Source of the DNA: Bacillota bacterium
Lineage (GTDB): Bacteria; Bacillota; JADQBR01
DNA length: 64,000 nucleotides
Assembly (NCBI GenBank): GCA_016278515.1
Contig: JADQBR010000060.1
Coordinates: 62,001 to 126,000, forward strand
Reading direction: 5' to 3'
The notes beneath the pieces are model-generated. The model was not told the origin of the DNA and searched no databases. It saw nothing but the letters and a program-made list of their open reading frames with translations. The position numbers and the translations under genes are program-made. Positions 9,090 through 17,944 of the stretch are shown here, piece after piece (position 1 is the first letter of the stretch; every line of letters starts with the position of its first letter).

Positions 9090-10235
9090 ATGAAGTTGAA
9101 GTACTTTCGATTAGGGATCGGTCTCATTCTATCTTTTTCCCTACTAATTATATCTTTATTGCCCGCTTACGCAGACCCACTAGAGGATTTAAAAAAGCAG
9201 CAGGAACAAATCAGTAACAAAATAGAAGATAATCAAAAAGCTTTGGAAAACAGCAAACATCAAGAAAAGACCCAACTGGAACAATTACAAACTCTAAGCT
9301 CCCAATTAGCAGCCTTGGATCAGGAAATTGCTCAATTAGAAGATAATCTTGTACAGGCGGAGGAGGAGGTTAATCAGGCTGAAGAAGAACTGAAAGCCAA
9401 AATCTCCGAGCAAAACGACCGACAGGATAAATTCCGTGCTCGTTTAATCAGCATTTATGAAGAAGGTTCTGTCAGCTATTCTGAAGTCTTGTTTCAAGCA
9501 ACTAGTCTGACTGACTTACTTACTCGCATAGAATATCTTAAATCCATTGCGGATAATGATACACGTTTACTGAAAGATATAGAAACAGAGCGGGCAGACA
9601 TAGAACAGCGTAAGAATGAATTAGAAAAGGAACGCGACAAGATTGCCGCTTTAAAAAGTAAGCGGGAGCAACGACAAAATGAGATGGAACGGCAGAAAAA
9701 ACAGGAGCAATACTTACTTACTTCCATTCAAGAAAAACAAGATGAATATCTTAAAATGTTGGAACAAGAAGAACGCGAATCCAATGAACTCGCTGAAAAA
9801 ATAAGGCAGCTGCAGGCGGCTAGACGTACAACAGCGTCCCGTGGCGGCAAAATGCTTTGGCCCACTCCTGGTTACTCAAGAATTACATCTGAATACGGCA
9901 TGCGTATTCACCCAATTCTTAAAACCAAAAGAATGCATACCGGCATTGACATTGCTGCACCAATGGGAGCAAAAGTAATAGCATCCATGGGCGGAGTAGT
10001 TATCTATAATGGATGGTATGGCGCGTATGGCCGTACGGTTATTGTTGATCATGGCGGGGGGATTTCTACTATGTATCCTCACCTATCCGCTAGTTTAGTT
10101 AAGGAAGACCAAGAAGTCAGAGCGGGCCAAAAGATTGCCGAAGTTGGCAGTACAGGTTGGAGTACAGGCCCTCACATTCATTTTGAGGTTCGAAAAGACG
10201 GAGATCCTGTCAATCCTTGGCCATATCTAGATTAG
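9090..10235 (+). CDS. Secreted coiled-coil M23 peptidoglycan hydrolase (EnvC-like)
   Basis: A 381-residue exported protein: signal peptide to about residue 28 (LLPAYA), a long charged coiled coil (residues 30-255) and a C-terminal M23 LytM-type domain with HTGIDIAAP and the PHIHFEV zinc motif. This is the EnvC/CwlO-type layout seen in cell-division or wall-growth hydrolases, where the coiled coil controls the peptidase. The ATG at 9090 follows GGAGAGGAG by about ten bases; an in-frame TTG at 9081 is too close to it. A bidirectional terminator follows. Confidence 0.88.
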   Translation: MKLKYFRLGIGLILSFSLLIISLLPAYADPLEDLKKQQEQISNKIEDNQKALENSKHQEKTQLEQLQTLSSQLAALDQEIAQLEDNLVQAEEEVNQAEEELKAKISEQNDRQDKFRARLISIYEEGSVSYSEVLFQATSLTDLLTRIEYLKSIADNDTRLLKDIETERADIEQRKNELEKERDKIAALKSKREQRQNEMERQKKQEQYLLTSIQEKQDEYLKMLEQEERESNELAEKIRQLQAARRTTASRGGKMLWPTPGYSRITSEYGMRIHPILKTKRMHTGIDIAAPMGAKVIASMGGVVIYNGWYGAYGRTVIVDHGGGISTMYPHLSASLVKEDQEVRAGQKIAEVGSTGWSTGPHIHFEVRKDGDPVNPWPYLD

Positions 10236-10257
10236 GGAGAAACGAACTAAATGAGGT

Positions 10258-10290
10258 TAAAAAAAACAGCTCCAAAGGAGCTGTTTTTTA
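10258..10290. terminator. Bidirectional terminator between convergent genes
   Basis: AAAACAGCTCC and GGAGCTGTTTT pair around AAA, with A-run and T-run on the two sides, so it can end transcripts from both the M23 gene (plus) and the Crp-family gene (minus). Confidence 0.92.
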
Positions 10291-10305
10291 TTAATCTAAT
10301 TCTAT

Positions 10306-10989
10306 TTAATCCAACCATCCTTCTAATTTTTCCATATCTTTAATAATAAAATGCTGTCTTGTAAAATCTAATACATTGCTTTTCTTTAGATCATTGAGGC
10401 TTCGACTGACTGTTTCTCTGGAAGCGCCAATCATATTAGCCAGTTCCTGCTGACTGAGAGAAAGTTCAACCATAATTCCATTAGGAGTCATTTTCCCATG
10501 CTCTTTGGATAATTTTATTAATGTGCTTACCAATCGTCCAAATGTATCCTTAAGGGCTAAATCCCTGATCTGCATCTGTGCCTTTCGAAGACGTCTGCTC
10601 ATAATCTTAAGAATTTTTAAAGTAATATCTGGGTGTCCTTTAAGAAAAGTCTCCAGATCTTTATTCCTTACAATCCCCACTGTTGAATCAGCCATCACTT
10701 CTGCAGTTGCAGGAAAGGGTCCGTCGTCAAACATCAAAACTTCTGCGAAGATTTGATTCTCCCCAACAAAGTGCAGAATGTGTTCCCGGCCGTCTGCCAA
10801 AGTTTTTGTCAACTTAATACGCCCTTTTTGCACAAAATATAATGCATCGCCAGGTTCACCCTCCATAAAGATAAACATTCCTTTACGATAAGGCCGTAAT
10901 AACACTATTTCTAACAATCCTTCCAATTCCTCATTAGTCAGACCGCTAAAAACATGAACCTGTCGCAGGATTTCAGCAGTATTTTTCAT
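10306..10989 (-). CDS. Crp/Fnr-family transcriptional regulator
   Basis: 227 residues: an N-terminal cyclic-nucleotide-type beta barrel (about 20-130, GEPGDALYFVQKGRIKL), a dimerisation helix, and a helix-turn-helix with SQQELANMIGASRETVSRSL. The recognition helix keeps the R-E-x3-R of E. coli CRP that reads GTGA. It contains no Cys, so it is not an iron-sulfur FNR; the effector is unknown. The ATG follows the methyltransferase stop directly (TAGATG) with GGTGAT inside that gene, so the two are translationally coupled. It is the natural candidate to bind the TGTGA-N6-TCACA site at 8913-8934. Confidence 0.9.
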   Translation of the reverse strand: MKNTAEILRQVHVFSGLTNEELEGLLEIVLLRPYRKGMFIFMEGEPGDALYFVQKGRIKLTKTLADGREHILHFVGENQIFAEVLMFDDGPFPATAEVMADSTVGIVRNKDLETFLKGHPDITLKILKIMSRRLRKAQMQIRDLALKDTFGRLVSTLIKLSKEHGKMTPNGIMVELSLSQQELANMIGASRETVSRSLNDLKKSNVLDFTRQHFIIKDMEKLEGWLD

Positions 10990-11718
10990 CTAATCACCCC
11001 GCGTAGCAGTGATAGTCACTGCCTCAAATTTTAATATCTGATTCTTATCTAGTTCAACTTGGTAATCTTTGCGTTTAAAAGCTTTAACATCAAAATAATT
11101 TTCTGAAAGCATGTCAAGCCAACTATCCCAAGAACAAGCCCCACCCATGCACCAGGTCCAAGCGTCAGGATCCTGTTTCATTACATCCGGTATTGATCCC
11201 TGAGTAATAATATCCGCTATAACCAACCGCCCTTGAGGCTTAAGCACTCTAGTTATTTCATCTATGACCTGTTGTTTATCACAGGCCAAGTTTATACCAC
11301 AGTTAGACATTACCACTTCTACACTAGATTTAGCTAGGGGAATTTGTTCCATATCAGCGTGTAAGAATTGTACATTCTTACGCTTCATTCTACGCCTAAA
11401 ACCTATTGCTTGTTCCAGCATTTCTTTGGTAAACTCTAAACCGTATACCCAGCCTCTTTCTCCAACTAAAGGAGAAGCCAAAAAACAATCTAAACCTGCG
11501 CCGCAGGCTAAGTCAAGAACTGTTTCGCCTAATTTCAAATTAGCCTCTAATACCGGATTACCGCAAGGGAAAGACTTTTTTATTAATTCTTCGGGCATAT
11601 TACGTAACTGCTCGTTAGTATATATTTCCGCAGGAATACTGCGGCTTAATTGGCTGCTTACTCCATGCCTTACCACACTTCCATATCTTGCCTGAATTTC
11701 CTTCTTCATCTGGTTCAT
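10990..11718 (-). CDS. SAM-dependent methyltransferase, ArsM-like
   Basis: 242 residues starting MNQMKKEIQARYG; the upstream in-frame extension lacks a good ribosome site. It has a class I SAM fold with motif I VLDLACGAGLDCFLAS and the late strand RVLKPQGRLVIADI. Features shared with arsenite methyltransferases are the CGNP segment, SNCGINLACDK and a Cys pair in WCMGGACSW, which give Cys residues near the positions that bind As(III). Arsenic or other metalloid methylation is therefore plausible but unproven; no arsR or arsB gene is nearby. It is directly coupled to the downstream Crp-family regulator. Confidence 0.78.
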   Translation of the reverse strand: MNQMKKEIQARYGSVVRHGVSSQLSRSIPAEIYTNEQLRNMPEELIKKSFPCGNPVLEANLKLGETVLDLACGAGLDCFLASPLVGERGWVYGLEFTKEMLEQAIGFRRRMKRKNVQFLHADMEQIPLAKSSVEVVMSNCGINLACDKQQVIDEITRVLKPQGRLVIADIITQGSIPDVMKQDPDAWTWCMGGACSWDSWLDMLSENYFDVKAFKRKDYQVELDKNQILKFEAVTITATRGD

Positions 11719-11763
11719 ATCTGCGCATCCTCTCTCCCATAATATCAGCCTTAGATTCTCCCG

Positions 11764-11798
11764 AAAAAAACTCTCGATTTTTTGTCGAGAGTTTTTTT
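11764..11798. terminator. Terminator after the LysM/G5/M23 gene
   Basis: CTCTCGA (11771-11777) pairs with TCGAGAG (11785-11791), with an A-run before and a T-run after, so it can act in both directions. On the minus strand it directly follows the stop at 11801. Confidence 0.9.
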
Positions 11799-11800
11799 GC

Positions 11801-13195
11801 CTATAGATAATTAAACGGACTTTTAGTATTGCCATTCTGCCGCACTTCAAAATGCAAATGAGGCCCTGTGCTTCTGCCAGTGGAACCGACCCCGCCAATT
11901 TTATCTCCGGTATCTACCCGTTCACCCACACTTACGTTAATCCTTGATAAATGTGCGTATCTGGTTTGCAAGCCATTACCGTGGTCAATAAAAATTGCAT
12001 TACCGTAACCGCCATTCCAGCCGGCAAAAACAACTTTACCTTCAGCGAAAGCAAGAACACTGCTGCCAGAACGCGCTGCAATATCTACACCATCATGAAA
12101 GCTCCTACGCCCGGTAATTGGATGAGTTCGCCAACCATAGCTGCTGGTAACTCTTGAACCTTGAACCACACCATAATTACGCTGTCCGCCACGGGAAACA
12201 GTTTGTTTAGTTCCCACCCGTACTATTCGGGTAACAGGTTCAGACAACTTTTTTTCATTTATAACCTTCATAGATTCTTCCAACCCATTATAAAGGGCAA
12301 TATCATAAGTTACTTCTTTTTTTCCCTCTTCACCGGCTTTAACCAACACTTCTTGTCTGCGGTAAAGACTGTTGTCCTTACGGTATTCCGTGTCAAAGGG
12401 AATTGATTCTGCAACAGTGTTCTCCAATTCAATGATAACATCCAGCTTTGGATTAAAAGGATTTATTACCAGCTTGTCCCCTGGATAAATCTTTTCCGCA
12501 TCAGCATCCGGGTTTAACATTTCAAGTTCAGAAACAGCCATATCATGCCGCTTGGCAATCACCCAGAGATTATCACCGGATTTTACTTCAATGATAGTAG
12601 CTTCTTTTTCTTTAGCGTAGACAATTTCTTTAGCCTGATCGATATCTATAAATTCATTGGGTTGCACCATAGTCTTTTCGATATTTACGTTTTGTGCAAA
12701 ATCAGTCCTTTTAATAGATGCGTTCTCATCTATTCTTTTAAGGTACTGCTGCTGATACTCCTTTAATAAACTTTCTAATTGATTTTTATCCCTTACAACG
12801 AAAAGCGGCTCATCATCAACAACCAGTTGATAGCCTTCACTGCCGAAATTTACATCCTTAAGGATAATTTTATTAATGTTTTCTTCCAGCAAACTTCGAT
12901 CCAGTTTAGATTCTCGAACCTCAATGTCTGCCAGTTCCTGAACCGGATAACCTAATTGATCCGATAATTGCTGCTTGTACTGTTGTAAAGCATTAGTAAA
13001 ATCATCCTTATTCTTAACCTGTGCGATTGTTTTGCCACCTACCACAATATCGTATGCTTGGACCGCTGTTTGGTACCATACAAACGAAATCACCAAAATT
13101 ACAGCTAAGATACCTAGTGTCAATTTCGGATTATACGTTAGTTTTTTCCCCACCCGCTTCAACTCCTTGATGATTTTTACCCAAAAGATAGACAT
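11801..13195 (-). CDS. LysM-G5-M23 cell-wall endopeptidase
   Basis: A 464-residue envelope protein. One membrane helix near residues 25-45 acts as anchor or signal. A middle region of about 150 residues is followed by a LysM domain (IIEVKSGDNLWVIAKRHD, about 200-245), a G5 domain (about 250-330) and a C-terminal M23 peptidase with FHDGVDIAA, YAHLS and the PHLHFEV zinc motif. It would cut peptide cross-bridges in peptidoglycan at the cell surface. This domain order is common in Clostridia. It is transcribed alone and ends at a strong terminator. Confidence 0.92.
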   Translation of the reverse strand: MSIFWVKIIKELKRVGKKLTYNPKLTLGILAVILVISFVWYQTAVQAYDIVVGGKTIAQVKNKDDFTNALQQYKQQLSDQLGYPVQELADIEVRESKLDRSLLEENINKIILKDVNFGSEGYQLVVDDEPLFVVRDKNQLESLLKEYQQQYLKRIDENASIKRTDFAQNVNIEKTMVQPNEFIDIDQAKEIVYAKEKEATIIEVKSGDNLWVIAKRHDMAVSELEMLNPDADAEKIYPGDKLVINPFNPKLDVIIELENTVAESIPFDTEYRKDNSLYRRQEVLVKAGEEGKKEVTYDIALYNGLEESMKVINEKKLSEPVTRIVRVGTKQTVSRGGQRNYGVVQGSRVTSSYGWRTHPITGRRSFHDGVDIAARSGSSVLAFAEGKVVFAGWNGGYGNAIFIDHGNGLQTRYAHLSRINVSVGERVDTGDKIGGVGSTGRSTGPHLHFEVRQNGNTKSPFNYL

Positions 13196-13294
13196 TAAAC
13201 ATTTTACCCTATGATACTACATTTTTCTAGGGGCAATAGTAATATTAACTCGTAGTAACTAAAAAACCTAAATTCATTTATGGTTTTCTAGGCA

Positions 13295-13323
13295 TTGTGA
13301 AATTTTAGAGACAATGGTAATAT
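13295..13323 (+). promoter_or_regulatory. Sigma-A-like promoter of the DUF502 gene
   Basis: TTGTGA (13295-13300), a 17-base spacer and TAATAT (13318-13323) lie 49 bases before the ATG at 13372. Confidence 0.65.
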
Positions 13324-13371
13324 AGTCTAGAACACTTAATTTCTTGAAATATCTGGTAAAGGGGTTTTCAA

Positions 13372-13959
13372 ATGAAAAAAATTCTAAAATACTTCGTCAA
13401 CGGCTTACTTACATTAATTCCAATTTTCTTAACGGTGTTTATCGTCGCTAAAACACTATCGTTCAGCGACAACCTAATTGGTCAATTCTTTAGAGATTAT
13501 GGCATTAACATTCCAGGTTTGGGCTTGATTACTGCATTATTAATTATTACTGCAGTCGGCTTTCTCGCTACCAGTTGGTTTAGCAGTAAGCTGTTTCAAT
13601 GGATTGACAGCTTGTTTAGCGGCACTCCACTGATTAAAACCCTCTACTCGGTCATTAAAGATACTATCGGGTCATTTATTGGCGAAAAACGCAGCTTTTC
13701 TAAGATGGCTATGGTTGACCTAGGCACAGGAATGAAAGTCCTTGGTTTTATCACATCTGAAGAATTAGAACGGTTTGGCCTCACTGACTATGTGGCGGTT
13801 TACGTCCAGCAATCCATGCAATGGGCCGGTAATCTGGTCTTAGTTCCAAAAAGTAAAATAACTGTGTTAGACATTAGTGTAGAAGAAGGAATGAAATTTT
13901 TAGTATCCGCAGGCGTCGCTAAAACAAAAAACAACGCTTCTAAAGCAAAGGGCGATTAA
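13372..13959 (+). CDS. DUF502 family membrane protein
   Basis: A 195-residue protein with two N-terminal membrane helices (about 7-28 and 48-70) and a soluble C-terminal part. The sequence MKKILKYFVNGLLTLIPIFL, the SLFSGTPLIKTLYSVIKD segment and VYVQQSMQWAGN fit the DUF502 family, whose role is unknown. It stands alone on the plus strand. Confidence 0.88.
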   Translation: MKKILKYFVNGLLTLIPIFLTVFIVAKTLSFSDNLIGQFFRDYGINIPGLGLITALLIITAVGFLATSWFSSKLFQWIDSLFSGTPLIKTLYSVIKDTIGSFIGEKRSFSKMAMVDLGTGMKVLGFITSEELERFGLTDYVAVYVQQSMQWAGNLVLVPKSKITVLDISVEEGMKFLVSAGVAKTKNNASKAKGD

Positions 13960-14111
13960 CAGTTCAGTCAAACACTATTAGACATTAGCACCCAGATGTA
14001 TTCTCTTTCAACTGCACTATTTCCTTCCTTTCACCGGTATTTTCCGAAACTTGTTTTAAAAATTACTCTTAAAAATTCATAATAAAAAAGAGAATTTTGA
14101 AAAGCATTAGA

Positions 14112-14145
14112 CTATAAAAGCAGCCGATTGGGCTGCTTTTATAGT
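14112..14145. terminator. Terminator between convergent DUF502 and ferredoxin genes
   Basis: AAAAGCAGCC (14117-14126) pairs with GGCTGCTTTT (14132-14141). T-tracts are present on both strands, so it can serve both the DUF502 gene and the ferredoxin. Confidence 0.85.
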
Positions 14146-14166
14146 ACTGCTTATAATTTGTTGTGA

Positions 14167-14340
14167 TTAAGGTAATGAAATAGCGCCTGTTGGGCACTCG
14201 TCAACGCAGCTTTCGCATTCAGTACATTCATCTACGTCAACAACAGCTACGTCATCCTTTACAGCGATTGCTTCCATTGGGCAAGCGTCTTCACATGAAC
14301 CGCAACCCGTACATTCATCACGATCTACAACTACTGCCAT
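14167..14340 (-). CDS. 2[4Fe-4S] ferredoxin
   Basis: A 57-residue clostridial-type ferredoxin starting MAVVVDRDECTGCGSCEDAC. Two clusters are given by C-T-G-C-G-S-C-x3-CP and C-T-E-C-E-S-C-x3-CP. It is very acidic, as expected for a soluble low-potential electron carrier. AAGGAGGGG precedes the ATG. It could serve ferredoxin-dependent enzymes such as the IorBA pair in this window, though nothing links them directly. Confidence 0.96.
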   Translation of the reverse strand: MAVVVDRDECTGCGSCEDACPMEAIAVKDDVAVVDVDECTECESCVDECPTGAISLP

Positions 14341-14474
14341 TCTTAACCCCTCCTTAAATGTTTACTTTATGAAATTCGGTAGAACTTCAGTAGATTGTAT
14401 TCTTGATAAAATTAATTATCCCTTCTTTACAAATAAAAAATCTTTGCGCTATTTTTTGTAACATTCGGCAAAAA

Positions 14475-16184
14475 CTAATTTGTCAGTTGGTCACTGGTTA
14501 AAACCTGCTTCTCTCTCTCCCATACTTTGGCAAATGCGTCTACTACCCCTTCATCAAACTGGGTACCAATGTTAGCCTGCAATTCGTTAATAGCTTCATT
14601 TGCGGGCATTCTCGTGCGATATGCCCTATCAGAAGTCATTGCTTCAAAAGCATCTGCCGCTGCAATGATTTTCGCTTCTAAAGATATTTCTTCACCTTTT
14701 AGCCTTTTAGGGTAGCCCCTACCATCGACTCTTTCATGATGCTGACTGACCCAAACAGCCACCTCCTCCATGCCGGTGACCCGCTTTAACAGTTCGGATC
14801 CTTTTAGAGGATGGTGCTTAATAGTAGAAAATTCCTCGCTTGTCAATTTGTCCGGCTTGTTGAGTATTGCGTCTGGTATCCCGACTTTACCCACATCATG
14901 CAAAAGACCTGCCGCAACCAACTTATTTAGACTGTTACCATCCAATCCCATGACATCCCCAATATCCCTGGCAAATGCTGCGACTCTTTGAGAATGGTTA
15001 TGGGTGTAAGGGTCCTTAAGGTCTACCATTTTTGCTGCCAATTGAACAATCTCATCATATTTCTTTTCCAATTTGCCGGCGCTATCAATCTTTTTCAAGT
15101 ATACTGCCAGTGCATTTGTTAATATACCGGCCAACTCTAGCTGTTCCGAGCTAAACGCGCGAATGTGCTGACAATTGGCAATTATTACATGTCCAAAGAC
15201 TTCCTTCCCGTGACGGATAGGTAAAACCATAAAACTTCTAAAGCTCTTGATAAAGCTTTTAATATCAGGAATATCACTAACCATAGCTACCCAATTATGA
15301 AAATGCCGTTCATGCTCAACATCTACGATGTTTTTAGGTTTTACTAAAGAAAACAAATCACTGTTGTATATGAATTGAGGATGCAGGTTGTGATTGTCAC
15401 TTTCCAGCCTGCTATATTCCTTATCTTTGATAAAATCTTTGTAATAAACCACCGGATAATCGTCGCCCGGCAGAATAAATATCGCTTTGTCCGCATCACT
15501 AATATGGCGAATGTAGACGTCCAAGAATTCCACGATCTGCTTAATATCGGTTACTTCCGCCATAGCTGAAGCCAGTTGAGTAATCGAATCCAATACCTTG
15601 CTTTTCTTTTCAAGATTTTGTTGCTTCTGGGTAATCTTAGTGCTTCGCTTCGCACCTAAAAATACTAGCTGCCGTTTCCGGGCAAGAAAACCAACAACCA
15701 GAGCCATTAAAAAGTTTGTCATGGCATGCAGGCCAGCAGTAATCAGTGAATTATCAGCATGGGAAATAAATAAAACTGCGAATGAGGAAAACATCCCCGC
15801 AGCCAAGGTTTCTCTAAATCCGTAAAAATAGCCAATCTGCACAAATTCTATCACATATAGGAACATAAAGGAACTTAGATAGCCCCCGGTCGACTGAACT
15901 ACTGTGGAGATCAAAATAATGTCAAATATTAATAACAAGAACTGTTCAACTCGGTAGAAAAATTTGATATCTAAATAATTAACTACTTCTAAAAAACCGT
16001 ATCCTAAAATCCCAACTAATATAATGGTCAAATATTGCTGTACGCTATCAAAATAAAACTCTGTCGAAAGAGCCAACAGCAGAAGTAAAGTTCTATAGAA
16101 TTTTAACCAAGCAAAAGTTACTGAGTTCCCCTGCTGCACATAATACACTCCCTTAAGTAGCTGTATATACTTATTTCGATTCAT
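14475..16184 (-). CDS. Membrane HD-GYP cyclic-di-GMP phosphodiesterase-like protein
   Basis: 569 residues: about six N-terminal membrane helices (20-175), a GAF-like region (about 205-355) and a C-terminal HD-GYP domain (about 380-550) with HNHSQRV, GLLHDVGKVGIPD, HH and GRGYP. The HD pair and the GYP motif are intact, so hydrolysis of cyclic di-GMP is likely. The membrane and GAF parts probably sense a signal. The ribosome site is weak. It is monocistronic. Confidence 0.9.
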   Translation of the reverse strand: MNRNKYIQLLKGVYYVQQGNSVTFAWLKFYRTLLLLLALSTEFYFDSVQQYLTIILVGILGYGFLEVVNYLDIKFFYRVEQFLLLIFDIILISTVVQSTGGYLSSFMFLYVIEFVQIGYFYGFRETLAAGMFSSFAVLFISHADNSLITAGLHAMTNFLMALVVGFLARKRQLVFLGAKRSTKITQKQQNLEKKSKVLDSITQLASAMAEVTDIKQIVEFLDVYIRHISDADKAIFILPGDDYPVVYYKDFIKDKEYSRLESDNHNLHPQFIYNSDLFSLVKPKNIVDVEHERHFHNWVAMVSDIPDIKSFIKSFRSFMVLPIRHGKEVFGHVIIANCQHIRAFSSEQLELAGILTNALAVYLKKIDSAGKLEKKYDEIVQLAAKMVDLKDPYTHNHSQRVAAFARDIGDVMGLDGNSLNKLVAAGLLHDVGKVGIPDAILNKPDKLTSEEFSTIKHHPLKGSELLKRVTGMEEVAVWVSQHHERVDGRGYPKRLKGEEISLEAKIIAAADAFEAMTSDRAYRTRMPANEAINELQANIGTQFDEGVVDAFAKVWEREKQVLTSDQLTN

Positions 16185-16253
16185 TTCGAGTAATTTCCTG
16201 CACTATTTCTCAAAGATGCCCAAAGAAAAAACCGGTTACAAGGTGCCTTGCAG

Positions 16254-16294
16254 AAAAAAGTCAGTCCCCTCGGAAACAGGAGACTGACTTTTTT
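16254..16294. terminator. Terminator after the UPF0173 gene
   Basis: AAAAAAGTCAGTC (16254-16266) pairs with GACTGACTTTTTT (16282-16294). It lies just downstream of the minus-strand stop at 16299, with a T-run on both strands. Confidence 0.92.
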
Positions 16295-16298
16295 CTTT

Positions 16299-17009
16299 TT
16301 AATCTAACGTTAGGGTATCGCCGGATTGCATTACCTCACACTTGACAGCTAATTCATTTTCCACTTGTGCCTTAAAAGCACCAGCATCTTGTTTAATAAT
16401 AGGAAAAGTATCATAGTGCATGGGAATGGCAATACTGGGATTGACCCAACGAACAGCGGTGAAAGCATCCTTCGGTCCCATTACAAAATTATCACCAATA
16501 GGAAGCATCATCACATCAATTTTTCGCCCATGCTCTAGCCATTCCTTGATTAATGACATATCTCCGAAGAGACCGGTATCGCCGGTATGATAATAACTCT
16601 TGCTACCCATTTCAACTAGAAAACCACAAGGATTTCCCAGATAGGTAATAATTCCATCATCATTTGGCAATCCTGACCCATGCAGTGCTTGGATAAGCTT
16701 AATACGTCCAAATTCAAATTTGTAAGCACCGCCAATATGCATTGGGTGTGTTTTAACACCCTTATGCTGACAGTATGTAGCCAGTTCAAACGGAGCAATA
16801 ACTGTCGCGTCACATTTTTTCGCAATGGCCACAGTATCTCCCAAGTGATCTGAGTGTCCATGGGTCACCAAGACTGCATCAATATCTGAAACTTCTTCGA
16901 CAGTCATGTCAGCTGCAGGATTTCCGGTCAACCATGGATCGATTATTATTCTGTGGCTATCACTGGCAATACAGAAGCATGCGTGTCCATGAAAAGTAAC
17001 TTTGTTCAT
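16299..17009 (-). CDS. UPF0173-type metal-dependent hydrolase
   Basis: A 236-residue metallo-beta-lactamase-fold protein starting MNKVTFHGHACFCI. The metal motif HGHSDHLGD is intact, followed by HGSG, the YHTGDTGLFGD segment and a late His in PMHYDTFP. Length and motifs match the UPF0173 family; the substrate is not known. It has a good AGGGAGG ribosome site and its own terminator. Confidence 0.92.
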   Translation of the reverse strand: MNKVTFHGHACFCIASDSHRIIIDPWLTGNPAADMTVEEVSDIDAVLVTHGHSDHLGDTVAIAKKCDATVIAPFELATYCQHKGVKTHPMHIGGAYKFEFGRIKLIQALHGSGLPNDDGIITYLGNPCGFLVEMGSKSYYHTGDTGLFGDMSLIKEWLEHGRKIDVMMLPIGDNFVMGPKDAFTAVRWVNPSIAIPMHYDTFPIIKQDAGAFKAQVENELAVKCEVMQSGDTLTLD

Positions 17010-17101
17010 ACTAACCCTCCCTAAGAATGTGAATTTAATACCTGAAGGATACTTACATCCAATTCAGGCAGTAAGTGTTATTATCCCCAAACCAGCACCT
17101 G

Positions 17102-17800
17102 TTATTTAGCGAAAAGCTTTGCAAGAGAAGGATATGCAAATCCTGCATCAATAATGTCCCAAACAGAGTCTTTCTTTTCACCGAGCTTAAGATAAAGAAT
17201 ATCTCCCTCTCGTATCAACTTCGCTGCTTCAAATGACAGCTTAACCGGTTCTATGTCCATTTCCTTTTCTATGTTGTATAGTTCCGCACTGGTCCCTTCT
17301 CCCAGATGTTTCAACTCCATATAGCCCTCAATAGAATTACGATAGTCATCTCCTGGTATAATGCCAAGTTCTTTTGATTTCTCTGCTCCGTAGGCGGCTA
17401 TCATATAAGGCAGAGATTCATCGTTTCTAAGAGGACTAAGAACATGCTGTAATGAAATCACTCTGGGGAGGTCGTCTTTTAATGCATCCAGTACTGGGCG
17501 ATAAATAGCCGGCAGATCAACATCCAGGCGCTTATATGCATATTTGCAAAAGTCTTCTAGCGTCAGCATCAGGTAACGTGCCGCGGAAGGATTAAGATGA
17601 CAGTTTCTTATGGCCCAATAACTTAGAAACTCCTGAAAGTGTACCATACTAACTTCAGACAATTCATCCACTCTAATCGGACTAGAGTTAGACAAAAAAT
17701 ACAAGAACTGCTCCAGCCCATTTTTCATTTCTTTATAATCATCACTTAACTTTAATTCCTTATCTCGCAGATAGGCTGCAACGGCTTGAGTAATAAGCAC
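17102..17800 (-). CDS. Hypothetical protein with an integrase SAM-like N-terminus
   Basis: 232 residues with a GTG start after GAGGGAAG. The first 100 residues (AYLRDKELKLSDDYKEM, LSEVSMVHFQEFLSYW) resemble the helical core-binding domain of tyrosine recombinases, but no catalytic R-H-x-x-R-Y part follows. The remainder is acidic, with DDYRNSIEGYMEL and a beta-rich end. There are no mobile-element neighbours. The function is unknown; an ancient exapted domain is more likely than a broken integrase because the frame is long and intact. Confidence 0.6.
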   Translation of the reverse strand: MLITQAVAAYLRDKELKLSDDYKEMKNGLEQFLYFLSNSSPIRVDELSEVSMVHFQEFLSYWAIRNCHLNPSAARYLMLTLEDFCKYAYKRLDVDLPAIYRPVLDALKDDLPRVISLQHVLSPLRNDESLPYMIAAYGAEKSKELGIIPGDDYRNSIEGYMELKHLGEGTSAELYNIEKEMDIEPVKLSFEAAKLIREGDILYLKLGEKKDSVWDIIDAGFAYPSLAKLFAK

Positions 17801-17897
17801 CTTCCCTCAGCTCCTTTACCAAATTATTTATTATAAAAGCTTTCAATATCATTGACAGGTTATCCTGCCCAAAAGTTGTAAAAGGATTTACTTTCGA

Positions 17898-17931
17898 GAA
17901 AACCCCACCTGATGCAATCAGTGGGGTCTTT
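17898..17931 (-). terminator. Terminator of the Mrp-type antiporter operon
   Basis: ACCCCAC-CTGAT and ATCAG-TGGGGT pair with a single bulge around GCA; on the minus strand the stem is followed by TTTTC. It lies 14 bases after the stop of the last antiporter gene. Confidence 0.85.
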
Positions 17932-17944
17932 CTACGTAGGTCAG

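Noticed and set aside
17102-17800. Prophage or integron integrase
   Set aside because: No catalytic domain, attachment repeats or phage genes are present.
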